Shown: piece by piece, positions 8,642 to 17,426 of the stretch
Numbering within the stretch: the stretch's first letter is position 1
How the letters are laid out: the number at the start of each line of letters is the position of its first letter
From: Collimonas pratensis
Lineage (GTDB): Bacteria > Pseudomonadota > Gammaproteobacteria > Burkholderiales > Burkholderiaceae_D
Length of the DNA stretch: 64,000 nt
NCBI RefSeq assembly: GCF_001584185.1
Contig: NZ_CP013234.1
Location: 310,001 to 374,000 of the forward strand
Direction: 5' to 3'
Notes under the pieces: generated by a model
The model's input: the letters and a program-made list of their open reading frames with translations, nothing else
What the model was told of the DNA's origin: nothing
Database searches by the model: none
Translations under genes and position numbers: made by a program

Positions 8642-9964
8642 ATGGACAAGGCAATCGGATTAACCGCGCCTGGCGTCAAGCCGCGGCGCACGCCTCTCAG
8701 CCGCGAGCAGATCGGCGGCTTCTGGGCAGTGTATTCAGGATGGGTGCTGGACGGCGTCGACTCGGTGATCTATGCGCTGGTGCTGATTCCGGCGCTGACT
8801 GAGCTGCTGCCAGCCTCGGGCATTGCCGCCACTCCCGGCAATCTCGGCATGTACGGTTCCATCCTGTTCGCGCTGTTTCTGATCGGCTGGGGTTTGTCCT
8901 TCATCTGGGGACCGCTGGCCGACCGTTTCGGGCGTGTCAAGACGCTCGCCGCCAGCATCCTGATCTACTCGGTATTTACCGGCGCCGCCGCCTTTTCCCA
9001 TAATGTCTGGGAGCTGGCAGCGTTCCGCCTGATCGCTGGTATCGGCGTCGGCGGCGAGTGGGCGCTGGCTGGCACTTATGTGGCGGAAAGCTGGCCGGAG
9101 GACCGGCGCAAGATGGGCGCCGGCTATCTGCAGACCGGCTACTACGTCGGCTTTTTCATCGCTGCCTGGCTCAACTACACGATCGGCGCCACCTACGGCT
9201 GGCGCGCCATGTTCCTGTGCGGCCTGGCGCCGGCCTTGCTGGCGATCTTCACGGTGCTGCGGGTGAAGGAACCGGGCCAGTGGCGCAAGGATGCGCATAA
9301 CAAGCTGGCCGCCAGCGCCACCGTGGTGCGCAGTTCTTTCCGCGAATTGTTTGCGCCGGCCTTCCGCCGCCGCACCATCACCAGCGCTTCGCTGGTCGGC
9401 GTCGCGGTGATCGGCTTGTGGGCCGGCTCGGTGTATGAAGCCAGCGCGGTGGTGACGCTGGCGACGCGCGCCGGCGTCGATCATGTTGGCGCCGTGCACC
9501 TGGCTTCTATCGGCGCGGCGATCCTGTCGTTCGCTACCATACTCGGCTGCCTGGCGGCGCCCTGGCTGGCCGAACGGCTTGGCCGCCGCGCGGCGCTAGG
9601 CATCTATTTCGCCGGCATGGCGCTCTCCATCGTGTTCGCTTTCGGTTGGGTGTTTTACCTGGCGGACGGCCTCAAGCTGTTCATGGTGTCCTTGCTGTTC
9701 CTGGGTTTTTTCGGCGGCAATTTTGCGATCTTTTCGCTCTGGCTGCCGGAGCAGTATCCAACCCGCATACGGGCCACCGCGTTTGCTTTCAACGCGTCCA
9801 TCGGCCGCTTCCTCGGCGCCGGCGTCAACTTCCTGTTGGCGGCGGCGATCCATTGGCAGGGCTCGCTCGGGCTGCCGGTAGCCTGGACCGCAGCAGCTTT
9901 CGTGATCGGCCTGCTGATCCTGCCGTTTGCGGTAGAAACCCGCGACCAGCAGCTGCCGCAATAG
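8642..9964 (+). CDS. MFS transporter, metabolite:H+ symporter type
   Basis: The 440-residue protein has about twelve membrane segments and major facilitator signatures: DGVDSVIYALVLIPAL in helix 1, GPLADRFGRVKTL in the loop between helices 2 and 3, and RLIAGIGVGGEWALAGTYVAESWPE around helices 4-5. This layout resembles the aromatic-acid/sialic-acid/dicarboxylate symporters. It is the first gene of an apparent three-gene operon with a CoA-transferase and a methylmalonyl-CoA decarboxylase-like enzyme, so it probably imports the acid they degrade. The substrate itself is inferred only as an organic acid. Confidence 0.85.
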   Translation: MDKAIGLTAPGVKPRRTPLSREQIGGFWAVYSGWVLDGVDSVIYALVLIPALTELLPASGIAATPGNLGMYGSILFALFLIGWGLSFIWGPLADRFGRVKTLAASILIYSVFTGAAAFSHNVWELAAFRLIAGIGVGGEWALAGTYVAESWPEDRRKMGAGYLQTGYYVGFFIAAWLNYTIGATYGWRAMFLCGLAPALLAIFTVLRVKEPGQWRKDAHNKLAASATVVRSSFRELFAPAFRRRTITSASLVGVAVIGLWAGSVYEASAVVTLATRAGVDHVGAVHLASIGAAILSFATILGCLAAPWLAERLGRRAALGIYFAGMALSIVFAFGWVFYLADGLKLFMVSLLFLGFFGGNFAIFSLWLPEQYPTRIRATAFAFNASIGRFLGAGVNFLLAAAIHWQGSLGLPVAWTAAAFVIGLLILPFAVETRDQQLPQ

Positions 9965-9990
9965 CCGCCACCAATTGACTGGAGAAACAG

Positions 9991-11226
9991 ATGCAAGCAC
10001 TGCAAGGTATCAAGATCGTCGACCTCAGCCGCGCGCTGTCAGGGCCGTTCTGCTCGATGGCGCTGGCCGACATGGGCGCCGACGTGATCAAGGTGGAAGC
10101 AGGACCGGGCGGCGACATGAGCCGTGGCTGGGGACCGTTCGACCGTGGCGTCAGCACTTACTATCTATCCTGCAACGCCAACAAGCGCGGCATCTGCCTC
10201 GACCTGCGCAATCCACAGGGAATGGCGGCGCTGCGGCGGCTGATCGACGGCGCCGATGTCGTCATCGAAAATTTCAAGCCAGGCACGATGGACGCCATGG
10301 GGCTCGGCTACGCCGTGCTGAGCGCACGCAACCCGCGCCTGGTGATGGGCAGCATCAATGCCTTCGGCGCCGACGGCCCGCTCAGCGGCTGGCCCGGTTT
10401 CGACCAGATTGCCCAGGGCTACTCCGGCATGATGAGCCTGACCGGCTTCGCCGACGGCGATCCGACCCGCACCGGCACCGCCATCGGCGACATGAGTTCC
10501 GGCATGTGGCTGGCGATGGCGATCCTGGCGGCGCTGCTGGAACGCCAGCGCACCGGACGCGGCCAGCATGTCGGCAGTTCGCTGCTGGCCAGCCTGGTCG
10601 GCTTGCTGAGCGTGCATGGCCAGCGCTATCTGAGTCTGGGGGAAATCCCGCAGCGCACCGGCAATGCCCATTCTGTGATCGCACCTTACGGCGTTTTCGA
10701 GACCGCGGACGGTCCGCTGAACCTGGCGCCGATCACGGCCGACATGTGGCTGCGCCTGTGCCAGCTGCTGGAACTGCCGGCGCTGCCGGACGATCCGCGC
10801 TTCGCCAGCAACGAATTGCGGGTTGCCCATCGCGACGAGTTGAAGGCGTTGCTGGAAGCGCGTTTGAAGACGCGCAGCAAGCGCGAATGGAGCGAGCGTT
10901 TCGTCGCCGCAGGCTTGCCGGCAGGGCCGATCAATACCCTGGCCGAAGTGTTCGCCGATCCGCAGGTCTTGCATTGCCGCCTGGTGCAAAGCACGCAGCA
11001 TCCAACTCTGGGCGAGCTGCGGCAGGTAGCGACGCCAGTGACCAGCTATGGCGCCGATGCGGACTCCGCGGGCAGCCGCCGCGCACCGCCAGGCCTTGGC
11101 CAGCACACGGAGGAAGTTTTGCGTGAAGCCGGATTTGATTCGGCTGCGATTGAAGCGCTGCTGGCCTCCAAGGCTGCGTACCAAGAGGCAGCGTCCGTGG
11201 CGGCAGAAATGGAGGTAATGCAATGA
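9991..11226 (+). CDS. CaiB/BaiF family (class III) CoA-transferase
   Basis: The 411-residue enzyme starts MQALQGIKIVDLSRALSGPF with a clear GGAGA site upstream. Family III features include ADMGADVIKVEAGPGGDMSR, the NANKRGICLDLRNPQG strand-loop, and GGxGDMSSGMW-like text around residue 165 with the Asp that forms the covalent CoA intermediate in this family. It moves CoA between carboxylic acids. Its stop overlaps the start of the ScpB-like gene (ATGA), so the two are coupled, and the acyl-CoA it makes is probably the substrate of that enzyme. The acceptor may be a malonate- or methylmalonate-type acid, which is inference. Confidence 0.88.
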   Translation: MQALQGIKIVDLSRALSGPFCSMALADMGADVIKVEAGPGGDMSRGWGPFDRGVSTYYLSCNANKRGICLDLRNPQGMAALRRLIDGADVVIENFKPGTMDAMGLGYAVLSARNPRLVMGSINAFGADGPLSGWPGFDQIAQGYSGMMSLTGFADGDPTRTGTAIGDMSSGMWLAMAILAALLERQRTGRGQHVGSSLLASLVGLLSVHGQRYLSLGEIPQRTGNAHSVIAPYGVFETADGPLNLAPITADMWLRLCQLLELPALPDDPRFASNELRVAHRDELKALLEARLKTRSKREWSERFVAAGLPAGPINTLAEVFADPQVLHCRLVQSTQHPTLGELRQVATPVTSYGADADSAGSRRAPPGLGQHTEEVLREAGFDSAAIEALLASKAAYQEAASVAAEMEVMQ

Positions 11227-12020
11227 ATCAGCCAGACAACGTCGCCACAGTCACCAGCCGCATCATCGAAGAGCGGATCGGCCATGTCGTGTTCAGCAAT
11301 CCGGCGCGCCGCCACGCACTCAGCGCCGATCTGCTGGAGGCGCTGGAACAACGCCTGGCAGAACTGGCCGAACAGCGCCTGCCGGTACTGCTGCTCGGCA
11401 GCGGCATCGGCCAGGAAGTATGGAGCGCCGGCCACGACCTGGGCGAACTGGCGCATGACCGCGATCCGATCGCTTACGGCAAGCCGCTGGAACGTGTATT
11501 GCGCGCGATACGTTCCTATCCGGGCGTGGTGATCGCGATGGTGTCAGGTTCGGTGTGGGGCGGCGCGGTAGACCTTGTGATGAGCTGCGACCTGGTAGTG
11601 GCCGACCGCAGCGCGCGTTTCTCCATGACGCCGGCGAATATCGGCTTGCCCTACACCACCAGCGGCCTGCTGCGTTTCTTCCACAACCTGCCGATCCATG
11701 TACTCAAGGAGATGTTCTTTTGCGCGCTGCCGTTGACGGCCGAGCGCGCCGTCCAGTTCGGCGTCGTCAACCGCCTCGCCGAGAGCGGCGGGCTGGAGGC
11801 GGAAGCGCTGGAGATGGCGCGCGGCATCGCCGCCAAGGCGCCGCTGGCGGTGCGCGCGGTAAAGGAGCAGCTGCGCATCATGGAAGACATGCAGCCGCTG
11901 CCGGTGCAAGCCATGGAGCAGATCGCCGAGCTGCGGCGGCAGGCATGCGCCAGCGCCGATTTCAGCGAAGGGCTGGATGCCTTCGGCGCGCGCCGGCAGC
12001 CGCAGTTCCGCGGCGTTTGA
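11223..12020 (+). CDS. scpB: Enoyl-CoA hydratase family, methylmalonyl-CoA decarboxylase (ScpB)-like
   Basis: The 265-residue crotonase-fold protein follows E. coli ScpB (YgfG) along its length. It has WSAGHDLGEL in place of FSAGHDIHEL, SVWGGAVDLVMSCDL in place of SVWGGAFEMIMSSDL, FSMTPANIGLPY, and an end of the type EGLDAFGARRQPQF. ScpB decarboxylates (R)-methylmalonyl-CoA to propionyl-CoA. The catalytic-region His of AGHD is kept. Translational coupling to a CoA-transferase and an acid transporter supports a small catabolic route for a methylmalonate- or succinate-type acid. The exact acyl-CoA used should be treated as likely rather than certain. Confidence 0.8.
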   Translation: MNQPDNVATVTSRIIEERIGHVVFSNPARRHALSADLLEALEQRLAELAEQRLPVLLLGSGIGQEVWSAGHDLGELAHDRDPIAYGKPLERVLRAIRSYPGVVIAMVSGSVWGGAVDLVMSCDLVVADRSARFSMTPANIGLPYTTSGLLRFFHNLPIHVLKEMFFCALPLTAERAVQFGVVNRLAESGGLEAEALEMARGIAAKAPLAVRAVKEQLRIMEDMQPLPVQAMEQIAELRRQACASADFSEGLDAFGARRQPQFRGV

Positions 12021-12068
12021 CCGCTCCGGCAATGCAATCGGCGCTTCCGGCATCTGCATCAATCGCCA

Positions 12069-13481
12069 TCACCTTAACGCCCGCTTCTTCGCAGGCGTCT
12101 GTACCTCTGCCATGCGGACCGGCGGCCCGGCGCAAAACCACCACACCAGCGCCGCCGCCAGCGCGACGATGGAGGCGATCCCCAGCACGAGATGCAAGCC
12201 ATGCTGGAACGGCTGCAGCGTCGTCAGCATCGCGCCGAAAATTGCGACCCCCAATGCGGCGCCGGTTTGCCGCGCGGAATTCAGCACCGCTGCCGCTATC
12301 CCGGCGCGGCTTTTCTCGACCGTAGCCATCGCAGGCGCCGTCGCCGCGGGAGAGATGAAGCCGGACGCCAGGCCGATCGCCAGCATCGGCAGGACCGCCA
12401 GCCAGTAAGGCGATCCCGGTCCAGCCAACAGCATGCCGGCGGCGCCGCCGGCATACAGGCAGAACGCCGTGCACATCGATGCGCGCGCGCCGAACCAGCC
12501 GGCCAGGCGGCCGGACCACAGGCCGCCGGCCGCCACCATCACCGTCATCGGCAGGAACGCCAGGCCGGCCTGCAGCGGCGCATAGCCCAGCTCTCTTTGA
12601 TAATAGAGGCTGAAGCTGAACAGCATGCCGTAAAAAATCAAGGCGGATGCCATCGAGACCAGCGCCGAAGCGCTGAACAGCCGGTTGCGGAAGAAGGCCA
12701 GCGGCAGCATCGGCTGCTGCTGCCGGGTTTCGATCCGGACGAACAGCAAGCCGAAGACGGCGCAGATCAGGATGCCGGCGACGATCGGTGTGGAGCTCCA
12801 GCCTAGCAGCGGCGCCTCGATCAGCACGGCGATCAGGCTGCCGAGCGCGATGATCGCCGTCAGCTGGCCGGCGGCATCGAAGTGGCGCGAGCGCAGCGCC
12901 TGGCTGCGCGGCAGCCGCCAGGTCAGTCCGATGCCAAGCAGGCCTAGCGGCAGGTTGACGAAAAAGATGCTGCGCCAACCGAACCAGTGGATCAGCAGGC
13001 CGCCCAGCAGCGGGCCGGAAGCCATGGCGATGCCACCGCAGCCCATCCACATGCCGATCGCCGCGGCGCGCTTGCCCGGATCGGGATAAGCCTGGTTGAT
13101 TAGCGACAAAGAACACGGCACCAGCATGGCGCTGCCGACGCCTTGCAGGGCGCGGGCGCAAGCCAGGGTCGCCAGGTCTGGCGCAAAGCCGCACAGCGCC
13201 GAGGCCAGCGTAAATACGGCGAGGCCAGCCAGGTAGATGTTCCTGGCTCCCAGGCGGTCGCCGAGCGTGCCTCCCGTCAGGAGAAAGCTGGCGAAGGTCA
13301 GGGTATAGGCGTTGACGATCCACTGCAGTCCGCTGACGCCGCTGTTGAAGCTGTCGCCGATCTGCTCCAGGCCGACATTGATGATCGAGGCGTCGAGCAG
13401 CACGATGGTGTAGCTGATGCTGGCCGCCGCCAGCACCTGGCGCGCCTGGCGGCTGCTGTCGGTTGCGTTCGGCCTGCTCAC
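12069..13481 (-). CDS. DHA2-family MFS multidrug exporter (EmrB/QacA-like)
   Basis: The 470-residue protein has the fourteen-helix pattern of DHA2 drug:H+ antiporters. Diagnostic text includes VLLDASIINVGLEQIGDSF in helix 1, GLQWIVNAYTLTFASFLLTGGTLGDRLGARN around helix 2 and motif A, and the antiporter helix 5 region with GCGGIAMASGPLLGGLLI. It converges on the ScpB-like gene with a 48-base gap and has no adjacent membrane-fusion partner. Its physiological substrate is unknown. Confidence 0.85.
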   Translation of the reverse strand: MSRPNATDSSRQARQVLAAASISYTIVLLDASIINVGLEQIGDSFNSGVSGLQWIVNAYTLTFASFLLTGGTLGDRLGARNIYLAGLAVFTLASALCGFAPDLATLACARALQGVGSAMLVPCSLSLINQAYPDPGKRAAAIGMWMGCGGIAMASGPLLGGLLIHWFGWRSIFFVNLPLGLLGIGLTWRLPRSQALRSRHFDAAGQLTAIIALGSLIAVLIEAPLLGWSSTPIVAGILICAVFGLLFVRIETRQQQPMLPLAFFRNRLFSASALVSMASALIFYGMLFSFSLYYQRELGYAPLQAGLAFLPMTVMVAAGGLWSGRLAGWFGARASMCTAFCLYAGGAAGMLLAGPGSPYWLAVLPMLAIGLASGFISPAATAPAMATVEKSRAGIAAAVLNSARQTGAALGVAIFGAMLTTLQPFQHGLHLVLGIASIVALAAALVWWFCAGPPVRMAEVQTPAKKRALR

Positions 13482-13621
13482 GGCAGGTCCTCGGCTATCT
13501 TGCTGCCGTGTTGCGCTGTCATTGCTGGTCTCCAGTCAAGGTCTGGAGACCAGTGTACTTTTCCCTCTGCGCCAGATGCTTCGACGCATGGCGAAGCGTG
13601 GGCGCAGCAGAGCGCCGCGGG

Positions 13622-16600
13622 TCACTCTCCGGGCGTGAAATACTGCCGGCGCTGGTGCTGTTCCTGGTGCATCGGGAACATGGTGGCGTAGAACTCGGTC
13701 CAGCCGCCCATGCGCACCCGCACCAGGTTGTAGCGTTCCGGATCGTTCACCGCCGCCTGGTAGGTGGCCAGGTCGGCGCAGGTGAGGGTGATCAGGTTGG
13801 AGCCGGTTTCGCCGCGCGCATAGGCTTTCACGAAACGCTGCAGCTCCTGCAAGGGAAAGTCCTCTTCGATATTCATGTCGACCGGCGAGGCATTCGACAA
13901 GCCGTACTCGATGGAATCGACACGCCAGCTTTTCAGCGCCTGGTAGATGTTGCGGAAGGCCGGCGCGGGCGGCAGGTCTTGCGGCGCCGGCGCCGGCGAC
14001 AGGTCGGATGCGATCGGCATGCCGTTGCGGCGGCCGTCGGCCGAAGCGCCGCAGGACAGGCCGTCGCCGACATAGCCCTCGAAGGTGCCGATGCCGGGCG
14101 TGATCACGAACTCAGCGCTGCCATAGGTGCTGGCGATGCTGTCCAGCGCCGGCTGCAAGGCCGGATGCGGCTGGCGGATCACGTCGACGCAGATGCGCAC
14201 GGTGTGATCCATCACCCAGGCGCCGAGGGCGTTGACCTCGGCATCGCCGCTGCCCCACTTGGGCAGCGCCAGCGCGGCCGTGCGCAGCTCCTGGTAGCGG
14301 CGGCCGCGTTCTTCGGCATCGGCCGGGCCCAGCAGCTGGCTCTGGTAAGGCTCGATCATGTTGAAGCCCCAGTCGTTGATCAGGCAGTCGACCAGTTCCG
14401 GCAGGGTAGTCAGGGCAGTAGCGGGATCGAACACCAGTTTCTGGATCGCATACAGCGAATCGATGGTGTTGGAGACGCCGACGCACAGCGGCGCGATCAT
14501 GTTGAAGCGGGCGCCGCCGGCGGTCAGGTCGCGCCCGGATTCGGCGCAGCCTTCGATCAGCGCCGACAGCAGCGGGCTGGGGCAGATGCCCGCCAGGTTG
14601 CCGAAGCCACCCAGGATCACGTTGTAGCTCTGGATGGTGATCCACTCCAGCTGCTTAAGGAAGATTTCCTGCAACTGCTTGAAACTGGCGATCTCGGCCG
14701 CCGGCGGCGAGCGGAAGGTCTGCTTCAGCCCGCGCAGGTAGACCGGGCCAGCCTCGCCATAGCAGGCGCCCTGGTTCAGGGTCTGCTCCAGCGCCGTCAT
14801 CGGCGTCACGTTGTTGAAGGAAAAGCCGGTGGCGCCGGCCAGCATCGGCTCGTAGCAGCCATCCGCGGCATAATCGCGGGACCAGTGCAGCGTCACCTGG
14901 CTGCCGGAGGCATGCAGCGCTTTGCACAAGCGATCGTCCTGGTACAGGATAGGATGAGCGCCGCCGGCCAGCAGGCATTTGGCGGCCTCATCCATGATCT
15001 CGTCCGGAATGCCGTCGTACACCCGCAGCGACAGCGTCGGCGCGTTGACCGGAATCCGCCGCGCCGCCTTCAGGCACAGCATGGTGACCGGATTGACGCC
15101 GCCGGTGGGGCTGGCGTCGTCATTGGCGACATAGCCGCCGACGGTGATCTGCTGCACCCATTGATTGATGCCGCCGCCCTGCGGGAAATTGCCGCCGTAG
15201 CCGCACACGGCAGTAGTGCCGTAGTTGACGTAGTCGGTCACCAGGCCGCGGTTGACGAAGGCGTTTTCGCCGATCTTGAGCCACAGGCAATCGATGATTT
15301 CCTGCGCCCGTTCGGGCGCGATATTGTCACGTTGCAGCAAGGGCCACAGGATCTGGTCCAGGCGCCCCAGCGAAGTCAATTCGCCCACCAGGTGCAGGCA
15401 GCAATGGAAGGAAAACACCAGCTGCACGCCGTCCAGGAAACTGACCGGGGCGTCGCTGCGCAGGTGGCGCAGACGGGCAGCGACGTCGCGCATGTTGTGG
15501 GCGTTTTCCGCCGTGCCGGAAAGCTGTGCGGCGTTGGCGGCGGTCTCGGCCAGGACCGCCCAGTTGCCCAGGTATTCCTGTACCCCTTCCAGCGACAGCA
15601 GGGCGGATGCGTAGAATTCCAGCCGCTGCAGCAATACGCCGTCGCCGGGCTTGTCTTCTTGCAGCAGCGCCGTCGCTTCCATCTGCTGCTGCAGTTCGGC
15701 GATCAGGCCGCCCAGGCCCTGCGTCACCAGTTTCTGGTAATCCGGCACCACATGGCCCATGGCCGACCATTCGTTGAGCTGGCCCTTGAGCCAGGCCGCC
15801 ACGGTTTCATCTTCGCTCAGGTAGGGCACCACTTCCTTGCCGCGCCCCAGTGTGAAATCGGGAATCACGCCGACCACCAGTTCTTCCGGATAGATGCGCA
15901 GCAAGCCGTTCCGGCGGGCGATATCGGATTGCGGACTGGACAGCAGGCCAGCCAGTGTCTTGTGATTGGCCAGCGCCTTGCGCAGCGCCACCGAAGCGGT
16001 CAGCGACGGCGCTTCCACTTCAGTCACCAGTTGCGACAGATGCGGCAGGCGCGGGAAAGGATTGCGTTTCAGCCAGCCGTCGTTCCAGTGGGAAAATGCC
16101 CGTCCCAGCAGGGCCAGCAGGCGCGGGCTGGGCGGATCGCCGGCAACGTATTTGCCTTCGCTCATCTGGTGCAGATAGTCTTGGCCGTTGTAGAACAGGT
16201 AGCCGTTCTTGCTGCGCACCTGCCAGTGCGGATCTTCCTGTACATCGTCGACGGCGGCCGCCGGCACGTTCAGCTCTTGCGCATTCGGTACGTACCAGTA
16301 GCTGCCGGCGATGCCTTGCACCACGCTCATCAGACGGTCGGCCGGGCGGTCCGGCAGCTCACCCATCATGTGCTTGATGATGGTTTCGAAGCGCGGCTGG
16401 TCGTTGCAGAAGGCGACGAACATCAGGCCCTTTTCGCGCGCTGCGCTACCCGCATGTTCGCCGAACGGCAAGGCCTGGCGCAGCAGCTTGAGGTTGTCGC
16501 CATTGCTGTCGAGCACATGCACGCGGCGGATGTGCGCATTGTGGTCGTGCTGCGGCAGGATGGCGCCGGCAGGATCGCGGCCCAGCATGGCGTCCTGGGC

Positions 16601-17170
16601 GTCGGGCAGCATGTCGCCGATGCTGCTCCACTCGAACAGGAATTTCTGCGTGAAGCCGTAGCATGCGCCCCGGAACTCGCCATCGACCAGGATGTCGGCC
16701 GCCAGGCTGACCGGATCGCTGGGATTGGTGATGCCGTCCAGGTAGCGTCCGCCCATCACCTTGCCGTCCGTCCGCTTGCCGATGGCCAGGATCTCGATCT
16801 GCGCTGCCAGTGCCTGCAGTCCTGGGCGCACGCTTTCCATCAGCTGGGCGGCGGCCGCGGCATTGTCGGCCTTCAGGTAAAGCAAGACATCGCCGCCGCT
16901 GTCGCGCAGCTTGGGCGAGCTGTTCAACACCGTACGCGCTACCGGAATGGCGCGATCGTGCCAGCGGCCCCACAAGCCGGGATCGAAGGCCGCTACCAGG
17001 CCGGCCTTGGCCGGCGATGCCTTGGCGGCCTCCGCCAGCGTGCGCACCAGGCTGAGCAATGCCGCTTCGGTGGCTGCGCTGTGGTCATGCAGGGTGATGG
17101 TGGCGATCTGGCCGAAAACGGCGCGGGTCAAGAGGCCATACTGGGAGTGTCTGATAGCGTCGATAAACAT
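13622..17170 (-). CDS. Fusion of a DyP-type heme peroxidase and a glycyl-radical (PFL-like) enzyme
   Basis: The best start is ATG 17170 (MFIDAIRHSQYG) with AAGGA seven bases upstream, giving 1182 residues. Residues 1 to about 300 match YfeX-like DyP peroxidases: RYLDGITNP with distal Asp 145, AHIRRVHV with proximal heme His 213, LLRQALPFG with distal Arg 231, then GLMFVAFCNDQPRFE and GSYWYVPNAQEL. A linker follows. From about residue 390 to the end is a complete glycyl-radical enzyme: GCYEPMLAG with thiyl Cys 772 and Glu 774, a typical SADGRRNGMPIASDLSP segment, and a glycyl loop RMGGWTEF with the radical Gly at 1156. The C-x-E pattern is that of dehydratase/lyase-type members rather than pyruvate formate-lyase itself. 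No radical-SAM activase lies in the window. The joining of an oxygen-sensitive radical enzyme to a peroxide-using heme domain is odd; see findings. Confidence 0.88.
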   Translation of the reverse strand: MFIDAIRHSQYGLLTRAVFGQIATITLHDHSAATEAALLSLVRTLAEAAKASPAKAGLVAAFDPGLWGRWHDRAIPVARTVLNSSPKLRDSGGDVLLYLKADNAAAAAQLMESVRPGLQALAAQIEILAIGKRTDGKVMGGRYLDGITNPSDPVSLAADILVDGEFRGACYGFTQKFLFEWSSIGDMLPDAQDAMLGRDPAGAILPQHDHNAHIRRVHVLDSNGDNLKLLRQALPFGEHAGSAAREKGLMFVAFCNDQPRFETIIKHMMGELPDRPADRLMSVVQGIAGSYWYVPNAQELNVPAAAVDDVQEDPHWQVRSKNGYLFYNGQDYLHQMSEGKYVAGDPPSPRLLALLGRAFSHWNDGWLKRNPFPRLPHLSQLVTEVEAPSLTASVALRKALANHKTLAGLLSSPQSDIARRNGLLRIYPEELVVGVIPDFTLGRGKEVVPYLSEDETVAAWLKGQLNEWSAMGHVVPDYQKLVTQGLGGLIAELQQQMEATALLQEDKPGDGVLLQRLEFYASALLSLEGVQEYLGNWAVLAETAANAAQLSGTAENAHNMRDVAARLRHLRSDAPVSFLDGVQLVFSFHCCLHLVGELTSLGRLDQILWPLLQRDNIAPERAQEIIDCLWLKIGENAFVNRGLVTDYVNYGTTAVCGYGGNFPQGGGINQWVQQITVGGYVANDDASPTGGVNPVTMLCLKAARRIPVNAPTLSLRVYDGIPDEIMDEAAKCLLAGGAHPILYQDDRLCKALHASGSQVTLHWSRDYAADGCYEPMLAGATGFSFNNVTPMTALEQTLNQGACYGEAGPVYLRGLKQTFRSPPAAEIASFKQLQEIFLKQLEWITIQSYNVILGGFGNLAGICPSPLLSALIEGCAESGRDLTAGGARFNMIAPLCVGVSNTIDSLYAIQKLVFDPATALTTLPELVDCLINDWGFNMIEPYQSQLLGPADAEERGRRYQELRTAALALPKWGSGDAEVNALGAWVMDHTVRICVDVIRQPHPALQPALDSIASTYGSAEFVITPGIGTFEGYVGDGLSCGASADGRRNGMPIASDLSPAPAPQDLPPAPAFRNIYQALKSWRVDSIEYGLSNASPVDMNIEEDFPLQELQRFVKAYARGETGSNLITLTCADLATYQAAVNDPERYNLVRVRMGGWTEFYATMFPMHQEQHQRRQYFTPGE

Positions 17171-17426
17171 CTTGAGATCCTTATCTGAACGTGGCACGAA
17201 GCCGTGGGAGAGCGATTGCCGCTGGCAGCGGACCGGTGTGGCTAGCTTGTTTTAATTTCTCTGTGGAAATTTATTCTATCGGAAAGCCATGCCGCGGATA
17301 GCGGCAATCTGCAGCTACTGTCAAATTTGACAGTAGGCGCCCTGTTGTATTGCAATATGGAAATATTGAGTCTAGTCTTTATGCAAAGCAGCCAGGCTCG
17401 GGGCTGCTCTCCGAATCGACGGGGGG
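17171..17426. promoter_or_regulatory. Divergent control region between DyP-GRE fusion and JmjC oxygenase genes
   Basis: The region between the two divergent genes is AT-rich from about 17250 and contains two perfect inverted repeats. The first is a 22-base continuous palindrome at 17315-17336 with core CTGTCAAATTTGACAG. The second, at 17353-17368, is CAATAT-GGAA-ATATTG. Both look like operators for dimeric regulators and lie where both promoters could be controlled. No FNR-type TTGAT-N4-ATCAA box was seen. Confidence 0.65.

Noticed and set aside
13463-17188. A very long plus-strand open frame (over 1200 codons) opposite the DyP-GRE gene
   Set aside because: It is antisense to a gene with clear family signatures on the minus strand and reads as low-complexity Ala/Arg/Gln/Gly text. 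High GC content keeps the opposite frame open.
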